In this document: positions 36,968 to 41,927 of the stretch, one piece after another
Layout of the letters: every line of letters starts with the position of its first letter
Position numbering within the stretch: the stretch's first letter is position 1
DNA from: Cellulosimicrobium sp. Marseille-Q4280
Lineage (GTDB): Bacteria; Actinomycetota; Actinomycetes; Actinomycetales; Cellulomonadaceae
Reading direction: 5' to 3'
Assembly: GCF_943181405.1 (NCBI RefSeq)
Contig: NZ_CALPBY010000011.1
Coordinates: forward strand, 1 to 41,927
Length of the DNA: 41,927 nt
Translations under genes and position numbers: made by a program
Notes under the pieces: model-generated
What the model was told of the DNA's origin: nothing
The model's database searches: none
Seen by the model: only the letters and a program-made list of their open reading frames with translations

Positions 36968-37184
36968 GGCTTCCTCTTCTGTCGACGGCTCGGACGAGCC
37001 AGGGGGACCAACAGGGTGCGACGGTGCGGGGGCACCGGGTGCTGCGGGGGAGTGCTCCAGGACACTCGGACGACCTGTCCCGGGAGTCCGTCGCCGCGCG
37101 ATGTCGCGTGAGCGGGCCGACGCCGTGGCGACGGGCGGGGGACGTGCGACGGGTGCGCGGAGCGGCGGGCGCGTCCGGCGGTCG
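36968..37184 (-). promoter_or_regulatory. Long cysK mRNA leader downstream of the cysteine leader ORF
   Basis: 217 bases between the leader ORF stop and the cysK ATG. A GGCTCG/CGAGCC hairpin (36987-37000) lies about 20 bases before the ATG, just ahead of the ribosome site. Short mutually exclusive pairings are possible around 37060-37095 (GGACA/TGTCC versus CGGAC/GTCCG in the RNA). I cannot fold the RNA here, so the switching structure is not shown. Confidence 0.45.
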
Positions 37185-37268
37185 TCAGCGACAGCCGTGA
37201 CAGCGACAACAGGAGGTGCGCGCGAGAGCGCGACGGGGCGATGCGGGACGCGCGCCGGTCGCGGTCAT
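37185..37268 (-). CDS. Cysteine-rich 27-residue leader peptide upstream of cysK
   Basis: The ATG at 37268 is preceded by AGGAGGAGCGAGGA, the strongest ribosome site in the window. The peptide starts [17 protein letters not shown] and ends [10 protein letters not shown], four Cys in its last seven residues. All four Cys codons are TGT, although the genes of this window use TGC almost exclusively. It lies on the same strand as cysK, 217 bases upstream, after a good promoter. Polycysteine leader ORFs that act as cysteine-responsive attenuators are known in mycobacteria. By analogy, ribosomes stalling at these codons when Cys-tRNA is low would change the leader fold and raise cysK-cysE expression (inference). 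Confidence 0.6.
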   Translation of the reverse strand: MTATGARPASPRRALARTSCCRCHGCR

Positions 37269-37361
37269 TCCTCGCTCCTCCTGCTCGACGGCGCCCGTGC
37301 CGGTGGATGGCCGGACAACCGGCCGACGTGCTCGGCCGCGCCGGGGGCGCTCGATGGTCCG

Positions 37362-37391
37362 AGGGTATCCGCCCACGTCGTGGCGCGGCAA
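37362..37391 (-). promoter_or_regulatory. Probable promoter of the leader ORF-cysK-cysE operon
   Basis: On the minus strand TTGCCG (37391-37386), an 18-bp spacer and TACCCT (37367-37362). Transcription would start near 37355, giving about 87 bases before the leader ORF. Confidence 0.5.
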
Positions 37392-37411
37392 CGCCGTCCG
37401 CCGACCGGACG

Positions 37412-37450
37412 ACGACGGGCGCCCCGCCGAGGTGGTGGGGCGCCCGTCGT
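37412..37450 (-). terminator. Terminator of the tRNA-Gly gene
   Basis: 17-bp stem (37412-37428 with 37434-37450; core ACGACGGGCGCCCC) with one G-U pair and a 5-base loop, directly after the tRNA on the minus strand. It separates the tRNA from the cysK promoter. Confidence 0.8.
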
Positions 37451-37456
37451 GGGTCG

Positions 37457-37530
37457 TGGAGCGGGCGACGGGAATCGAACCCGCGTAATCAGTTTGGAAG
37501 ACTGAGGCTCTACCATTGAGCTACGCCCGC
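37457..37530 (-). tRNA. tRNA-Gly (anticodon TCC)
   Basis: Read on the minus strand: acceptor GCGGGCG/CGCCCGC, D-arm TAGCTCAATGGTAGAGC, and anticodon stem CTCAG with loop CTTCCAA giving TCC. The T-arm is GCGGG-TTCGATT-CCCGT. A T discriminator and CCA are encoded, total 74 bases. TAAGGT on the minus strand (37602-37597) is a likely -10. Confidence 0.97.
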
Positions 37531-37652
37531 GTCGGGTCGGTACTGCTCCGGGCTGTGTGGCTCCGGCCTGAGTGGCACTGCCGACCTGCGGCCGCAACCT
37601 TAGCAAACAGGCAGCAGGCCGACGAGCCGCCGGACCCCGCCCTTCCCACCAG

Positions 37653-37658
37653 TACACT
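37653..37658 (+). promoter_or_regulatory. Probable -10 box of the tRNA-Pro gene
   Basis: TACACT, 30 bp upstream of the mature tRNA 5' end. No convincing -35 hexamer is visible. Confidence 0.4.
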
Positions 37659-37688
37659 TGCGCTGGCCCGTCGTCCTCGACGGGTGCA

Positions 37689-37763
<75 letters not shown>

Positions 37764-37780
37764 ACATCGTGAAGCGGGCC

Positions 37781-37812
37781 GAGGGCGGGCGTCCCGACGG
37801 GTCGCCGCCCTC
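37781..37812 (+). terminator. Terminator of the tRNA-Pro gene
   Basis: GAGGGCGG/CCGCCCTC 8-bp stem with an inner CCCG/CGGG pairing, 19 bp after the tRNA. Confidence 0.6.
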
Positions 37813-37858
37813 CTGCGGCAGCGCTCGTCCGACGGAGGACACCGTCGCTCGGACGGGT

Positions 37859-37888
37859 GGCGTACCCTTGATGGGTTGCCCGTACGCC
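37859..37888 (+). promoter_or_regulatory. Probable tig promoter region with inverted repeat
   Basis: TACCCT (37863-37868) is a candidate -10, the same hexamer as at the cysK promoter. It overlaps the left arm of GGCGTAC (37859-37865) / GTACGCC (37882-37888), a 7-bp inverted repeat that could be an operator. Confidence 0.35.
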
Positions 37889-37997
37889 CGTCGGGGTCGC
37901 ACGTGGGTCCGGAAGGATCCGCCGGTCCCGTGGCGGCGCGCGCAGCTCGTCCCGTAGCCGCACGCCGGCCCGCCCCGATCAGTTGGAGATCATCGAA

Positions 37998-39461
37998 GTG
38001 AAGAGCGCCGTCGAGACCCTGGACCCCACCAAGGTCAAGCTGACCGTCGAGGTGGAGTACGACGAGCTCAAGCCGAGCATCGACCACGCCTACCAGCACA
38101 TCGCGGAGCAGGTGAACATCCCCGGCTTCCGCAAGGGCAAGGTCCCGCCCCGCATCATCGACCAGCGCGTCGGCCGCGCCGCGGTCCTCGAGCACGCCGT
38201 GAACGACGGGCTGTCCGGGTTCTACCGCCAGGCCGTGAGCGAGTCGGGCATCCGCCCGCTCGGTCAGCCCGAGGTCGACGTGACCGAGGTCCCGGTCGAC
38301 GCGGAGGGTCCGCTCAAGTTCTCGGCCGAGGTCGAGGTCCGCCCCGAGCTCGACCTGCCGGAGCTGTCCACCCTCGCGGTGACGATCGACGCCGCGGAGG
38401 TCTCGGACGAGGACGTCACCGAGCGTCTCGACGCGCTCCGCGAGCGCTTCGGCACGCTCGTCGGCGTGGACCGTCCCGCCGCGGAGGGCGACTTCGTCGT
38501 CCTCGACCTCAAGGCCGTCATCGACGGCGAGGAGGTCGACTCGGTCTCCGGCATCAGCTACCAGATCGGCTCGGGCAACATGCTCGAGGGCCTCGACGAG
38601 GCGCTCACCGGACTGTCGGCCGACGAGACCACGACCTTCTCCGCACCGCTCGCCGGTGGTGAGCACGAGGGCAAGGACGCCGAGGTCACCGTGACCGCGA
38701 CGACCGTCAAGCAGCGCGACCTGCCCGAGGCGGACGACGACTTCGCGCAGCTCGCGTCGGAGTTCGACACGCTCGCCGAGCTCGAGGCCGACCTCCGCGA
38801 GCAGGTCGCGAGCATCAAGACGTCGAACCAGGCCGTCGCCGCGCGGGACGAGCTCCTCAAGGCGCTCACCGACGCCGTCGAGATCCCCGTGCCGGCCGGC
38901 GTCGTCGAGGCCGAGGTGCACCGTCACCTCGAGTCCGAGGGCCGTCTCGAGGACGACGCGCACCGCGCGGAGGTCGTCGAGGAGGCCACGACCGCGATCA
39001 AGAACCAGATCCTGCTCGACACCCTCGCGGAGAAGCTCGAGATCAAGGTCGCCCAGAACGAGCTGCTCGAGTACCTCGTGCAGGCCTCGCGCCAGTACGG
39101 GATGGACCCGAACCAGTTCATCCAGTCGCTCGACCAGGGTGGTCAGATCCCGGCCATGGTCGGCGAGGTCGCCCGGTCCAAGTCGCTCGCCGTCGCGCTG
39201 CGCCAGATCGAGGTCAAGGACTCGGCGGGCAACGTCGTCGACCTGACCGAGTTCATCGGCTCGGACGAGGACGACGCGGCCGGCGAGGTCGCCGAGCTCG
39301 TCGAGGAGGCCGCCGAGGTCGCCGCCGCCGAGGCCGTCACCGAGGAGCTGGCCGAGGAGGCCGTCGCCGCGGTCGAGGCCGAGGAGGCCGAGGAGAAGGC
39401 GGCGAAGAAGAAGACCGCGAAGAAGTCGACGAAGAAGGCCGCGGAGACCACCGAGGCCTGA
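37998..39461 (+). CDS. tig: Trigger factor (ribosome-associated chaperone and PPIase)
   Basis: 487 residues. The N-terminal ribosome-binding domain carries NIPGFRKGKVPPRIIDQRVG, with the GFRKGKVP signature that contacts ribosomal protein L23. The FKBP-type PPIase domain (about 155-240) shows EGDFVVLDLKAVIDG and YQIGSGNMLEGLDEALTGLS. The helical chaperone domain follows, with YLVQASRQYGMDPNQFIQSL. The tail is highly acidic (EELAEEAVAAVEAEEAEE) and then Lys-rich (KAAKKKTAKKSTKKA), a common actinobacterial extension. The GTG at 37998 has GGAG nine bases upstream and gives the usual start VKSAVETLDPT; a TTG at 37983 is less likely. It ends at a 17-bp hairpin before clpP1. Confidence 0.97.
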   Translation: MKSAVETLDPTKVKLTVEVEYDELKPSIDHAYQHIAEQVNIPGFRKGKVPPRIIDQRVGRAAVLEHAVNDGLSGFYRQAVSESGIRPLGQPEVDVTEVPVDAEGPLKFSAEVEVRPELDLPELSTLAVTIDAAEVSDEDVTERLDALRERFGTLVGVDRPAAEGDFVVLDLKAVIDGEEVDSVSGISYQIGSGNMLEGLDEALTGLSADETTTFSAPLAGGEHEGKDAEVTVTATTVKQRDLPEADDDFAQLASEFDTLAELEADLREQVASIKTSNQAVAARDELLKALTDAVEIPVPAGVVEAEVHRHLESEGRLEDDAHRAEVVEEATTAIKNQILLDTLAEKLEIKVAQNELLEYLVQASRQYGMDPNQFIQSLDQGGQIPAMVGEVARSKSLAVALRQIEVKDSAGNVVDLTEFIGSDEDDAAGEVAELVEEAAEVAAAEAVTEELAEEAVAAVEAEEAEEKAAKKKTAKKSTKKAAETTEA

Positions 39462-39480
39462 CGCGCCGAGCGCTTCCGAC

Positions 39481-39517
39481 GCGGCCCCTGCACCCCGTCC
39501 CGGGGTGCGGGGGCCGC
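39481..39517 (+). terminator. Terminator of tig
   Basis: 17-bp stem (39481-39497 with 39501-39517; GCGGCCCC-T-GCACCCCG) with one T-G wobble and loop TCC, 19 bp after the tig stop. Confidence 0.85.
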
Positions 39518-39536
39518 CGTCGTCCGGGCCCGTATG

Positions 39537-39595
39537 CGCTGTCGGCGAAAAGCGGCCTGGTCGGGACGAACGGCGGATGCCGTGCACGTTAGGGT
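39537..39595 (+). promoter_or_regulatory. clpP1P2 promoter with candidate ClgR site
   Basis: CGCTGTCGGCGAA (39537-39549) has the CGC-N5-GCG core of ClgR boxes known from Streptomyces and Corynebacterium clpP promoters. TAGGGT (39590-39595) is a likely -10 and no good -35 is visible, which fits an activator-dependent promoter with the site near -60. Confidence 0.5.
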
Positions 39596-39691
39596 CACTG
39601 CAACGGCGACGTCCCGGGCCGCACCGCACGCCGGTGGACGTCGTGACCGGGGCCACGGCCCCGGAGACGAGGAGCGACGAAGGAGATGGAC

Positions 39692-40333
39692 GTGAACGAT
39701 CAGCTGCTGCGGACGGACGCCGCAGGTCCCCTGGCCCGAGCGGAGGGCGCCGGTCTCGGCCTCAACGACTCCATCTACAACCGGCTCCTCAAGGAGCGGA
39801 TCATCTGGCTCGGCTCCGAGGTGCGCGACGAGAACGCGAACGCGATCTGCGCGCAGATGATGCTCCTCGCCGCGGAGGACCCGGAGAAGGACATCTGGCT
39901 CTACATCAACTCGCCGGGCGGTTCGATCACGGCCGGCATGGCGATCTACGACACGATGCAGTACATCCAGCCCGACGTCGCCACGATCGCGATGGGCATG
40001 GCGGCCTCGATGGGCCAGTTCCTGCTCTCGTCCGGCACCAAGGGCAAGCGGTACGCGACGCCCCACGCCCGCGTGATGATGCACCAGCCGTCCGGCGGCA
40101 TCGGCGGCACGGCGACCGACGTGCGCATCAACGCCCAGCTGATCATGCACATGAAGCGGGTCCTCTCGGAGCTGACGGCCGAGCAGACGGGCCAGTCGCT
40201 CGAGCAGATCATCAAGGACAACGACCGGGACAACTGGTTCACCGCCGAGGAGGCGAAGGAGTACGGCTTCGTCGACCACGTCGTCACGAACGCCTCGTCG
40301 GTGACCGGCGGCGGCGGCACCACGGCCTCCTGA
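39692..40333 (+). CDS. clpP1: ATP-dependent Clp protease proteolytic subunit 1
   Basis: 213 residues. The catalytic triad is Ser in GMAASMGQ (S106), His in MMHQPSGG (H131) and Asp in NDRDNWF (D180). [20 protein letters not shown] is the ClpP signature strand. It forms the mixed barrel with ClpP2 and degrades proteins fed by ClpX or ClpC. The GTG at 39692 is chosen because AAGGAG lies six bases before it; the ATG at 39686 would touch that ribosome site. clpP2 follows after 37 bp with its own site, so both are one operon. A ClgR-like box lies upstream. Confidence 0.97.
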   Translation: MNDQLLRTDAAGPLARAEGAGLGLNDSIYNRLLKERIIWLGSEVRDENANAICAQMMLLAAEDPEKDIWLYINSPGGSITAGMAIYDTMQYIQPDVATIAMGMAASMGQFLLSSGTKGKRYATPHARVMMHQPSGGIGGTATDVRINAQLIMHMKRVLSELTAEQTGQSLEQIIKDNDRDNWFTAEEAKEYGFVDHVVTNASSVTGGGGTTAS

Positions 40334-40370
40334 CCCGCAACCGGACCCAGACTTCACCCGAGGAGAACCC

Positions 40371-41087
40371 GTGAGCTTCAGCGCCGAGTCCCAGTACCTG
40401 TCCACCGCGCAGCGCCTCGCCGGCGCGGGCGCCCGTCCGGGCGGCGTCGCGCTGCCCGGCGGCGCGCCGTCGGCCCGCTACGTGCTCCCGCAGTTCGAGG
40501 AGCGCACGGCCTACGGCTTCAAGCGCCAGGACCCCTACACCAAGCTGTTCGAGGACCGCATCATCTTCCTGGGCGTCCAGGTCGACGACGCGTCCGCCGA
40601 CGACGTCATGGCCCAGCTCCTCGTGCTCGAGAGCCAGGACCCGGACCGCGACGTCATCCTGTACATCAACTCGCCGGGCGGGTCGTTCACCGCGATGACC
40701 GCGCTCTACGACACGATGCAGTACATCAAGCCGCAGATCCAGACGGTCTGCCTGGGCCAGGCGGCCTCCGCAGCCGCCGTGCTGCTCGCCGCGGGTCAGC
40801 CCGGCAAGCGCCTCGCGCTCCCCAACGCGCGCGTGCTGATCCACCAGCCCGCGATGGAGGGCGGCGGCTACGCCCAGGCGTCGGACATCGAGATCCACGC
40901 GAACGAGCTGATCCGGATGCGTGAGTGGCTCGAGGACACCCTCGCGCTGCACTCGGGCAACCCGGTCGAGCAGGTCCGCCAGGACATCGAGCGCGACAAG
41001 ATCCTCACCGCCGCCCAGGCGAAGGACTACGGTCTCGTCGACCAGGTGCTCGAGAGCCGCAAGGCCGTCGCGGTCAACAAGCCCTGA
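40371..41087 (+). CDS. clpP2: ATP-dependent Clp protease proteolytic subunit 2
   Basis: 238 residues. The triad is S133 ([10 protein letters not shown]), H158 ([11 protein letters not shown]) and D209 (IERDKILTA). The first 40 residues ([20 protein letters not shown] and a Gly/Ala/Pro stretch) are a propeptide-like extension before [20 protein letters not shown]. Mycobacterial ClpP2 is likewise processed and pairs with ClpP1. GAGGAG precedes the GTG. A 13-bp hairpin 35 bp downstream ends the operon before clpX. Confidence 0.97.
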   Translation: MSFSAESQYLSTAQRLAGAGARPGGVALPGGAPSARYVLPQFEERTAYGFKRQDPYTKLFEDRIIFLGVQVDDASADDVMAQLLVLESQDPDRDVILYINSPGGSFTAMTALYDTMQYIKPQIQTVCLGQAASAAAVLLAAGQPGKRLALPNARVLIHQPAMEGGGYAQASDIEIHANELIRMREWLEDTLALHSGNPVEQVRQDIERDKILTAAQAKDYGLVDQVLESRKAVAVNKP

Positions 41088-41122
41088 CGCGCCGTACCGC
41101 ACGCCTGAGGCGGGACGACGCC

Positions 41123-41161
41123 CACCGCGCCGCCGACTCCTCCGGGAGCGGCGGCGTGGTG
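41123..41161 (+). terminator. Terminator of the clpP1-clpP2 operon
   Basis: 13-bp stem CACCGCGCCGCCG / CGGCGGCGTGGTG with one G-U pair. An inner CTCC/GGAG stem caps it. Confidence 0.75.
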
Positions 41162-41211
41162 CGTTCCGGGCAAGGTGTTGCACAGATGTGACCTGCGCAC
41201 GGGGAGCCCAC

Positions 41212-41240
41212 CTGACAACGGGGGTCCCGTGGTGTGGAAT
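41212..41240 (+). promoter_or_regulatory. Probable clpX promoter
   Basis: CTGACA (41212-41217), a 17-bp spacer and TGGAAT (41235-41240), about 87 bp before the clpX GTG and after the clpP2 terminator. Confidence 0.45.
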
Positions 41241-41326
41241 GGGGAGAAGGACCCGCTCGGACGTGGCACCGGTCCGGACGCCGCGTGCGGCGGCCCGGCT
41301 CTACCACCCGGACAAGGAGACGCGTA

Positions 41327-41927
41327 GTGGCTCGTATCTCGGACGGCGCCGACCTGCTCAAGTGCTCGTTCTGCGGGAAGTCGCAGAAGCAGGTCAAGAA
41401 GCTCATCGCGGGCCCCGGTGTGTACATCTGCGACGAGTGCATCGACCTGTGCAACGAGATCATCGAGGAGGAGCTCGCCGAGGCCACCGAGCTCGGGCTC
41501 GTCGACCTTCCCAAGCCCCGCGAGATCTTCGACTTCCTCGGGCAGTACGTCATCGGCCAGGACCCCGCGAAGCGGGCCCTGGCCGTCGCCGTCTACAACC
41601 ACTACAAGCGGATCCAGGCCGGCGAGTCGACGAAGGCGTCGTCCGACGACCAGGACCACGTGGAGCTGGCGAAGTCGAACATCTTGCTGATCGGTCCGAC
41701 GGGGACGGGTAAGACGTATCTGGCGCAGACGTTGGCGCGGATGTTGAACGTGCCGTTCGCGATCGCGGACGCGACGGCGTTGACGGAGGCGGGGTATGTG
41801 GGTGAGGACGTGGAGAACATCCTGCTGAAGCTGGTGCAGGCGGCGGACTTCGACGTGAAGAAGGCTGAGCAGGGGATCATCTACATCGACGAGATCGACA
41901 AGGTGGCCCGCAAGGCGGAGAACCCGT
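41327..41927 (+). CDS. clpX: ATP-dependent Clp protease ATP-binding subunit ClpX (3' end outside window)
   Basis: The first 200 residues are present. The zinc-binding domain has C13, C16, C35 and C38 ([23 protein letters not shown]). The AAA+ domain shows Walker [10 protein letters not shown] (123-130) and Walker [11 protein letters not shown] (184-192). ClpX unfolds tagged proteins for ClpP. The GTG at 41327 follows AAGGAG by seven bases and gives the usual [17 protein letters not shown]. From about 41675 the codon choice changes sharply from C-ending codons to ttg, acg, gcg, ggt and tat, while the protein stays conserved. Confidence 0.97.
   Translation, partial: MARISDGADLLKCSFCGKSQKQVKKLIAGPGVYICDECIDLCNEIIEEELAEATELGLVDLPKPREIFDFLGQYVIGQDPAKRALAVAVYNHYKRIQAGESTKASSDDQDHVELAKSNILLIGPTGTGKTYLAQTLARMLNVPFAIADATALTEAGYVGEDVENILLKLVQAADFDVKKAEQGIIYIDEIDKVARKAENP

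Noticed and set aside
37185-37391. A longer 68-codon version of the cysteine leader ORF starting at 37391
   Set aside because: That start overlaps the probable -35 region and has no ribosome site; the internal ATG at 37268 has AGGAGG.

Overview
The window is very GC-rich, uses many GTG and some TTG starts, has strong AGGAG-type ribosome sites beside apparently leaderless starts, and carries a tig–clpP1–clpP2–clpX block next to mycobacterial-type neighbours. Together with a cellulase cluster (GH74, GH10, GH6, GH48, each with a CBM2), this points to a cellulolytic actinobacterium of the Cellulomonas/Cellulosimicrobium type (Micrococcales). Species assignment is inference; no rRNA gene is present.

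Layout. (1) 1–2.3 kb: a partial NAD(P)-binding oxidoreductase translationally coupled to a type IB topoisomerase. (2) 2.4–16.5 kb: the plant-wall degradation locus. GH74, GH10, GH6 and a LacI-family regulator lie on the minus strand. Divergent from the regulator are a large cytoplasmic sensor (LacI-like sugar-binding domain without HTH, PAS, degenerate GGDEF) and a GH48 exocellulase. LacI-type operators (GAAACGTTTC and variants) sit 80–130 bp upstream of GH74, GH6 and GH48. Two of them are embedded in the last codons of the regulator and sensor genes. GH10 lacks this box and has its own direct-repeat element. (3) 16.5–23.5 kb: acyl-CoA thioesterase, truncated globin, PTS enzyme I divergent from a stand-alone EIIB, a MscS channel and 4-alpha-glucanotransferase. 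(4) 23.5–32 kb: pepN, a DsbA-like protein of the mycothiol nitroreductase family, a Pro-rich membrane protein, an M13 peptidase, rpiB and nei1. (5) 32–37.4 kb: an Eis-like acetyltransferase, a small ORF coupled to an alkyltransferase-like protein, an LLM flavin oxidoreductase, and the cysK–cysE operon. A 27-codon ORF ending in four TGT cysteine codons precedes cysK, a candidate cysteine-sensing attenuator. (6) 37.4–41.9 kb: tRNA-Gly, tRNA-Pro, trigger factor, ClpP1, ClpP2 and the 5' part of clpX.

How the parts work together: the four glycoside hydrolases make a complementary secreted set (xyloglucanase, xylanase, non-reducing-end and reducing-end cellobiohydrolases), probably repressed by the local LacI protein. 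Transcription units are separated by long, almost perfect GC-rich hairpins. The most striking is an inverted repeat with 41-bp arms between malQ and pepN. The right part (pepN to clpX) keeps the gene order I know from Mycobacterium tuberculosis, with insertions. The best candidates for little-described biology are the cysteine leader ORF and the HTH-less LacI/PAS/GGDEF-like sensor.
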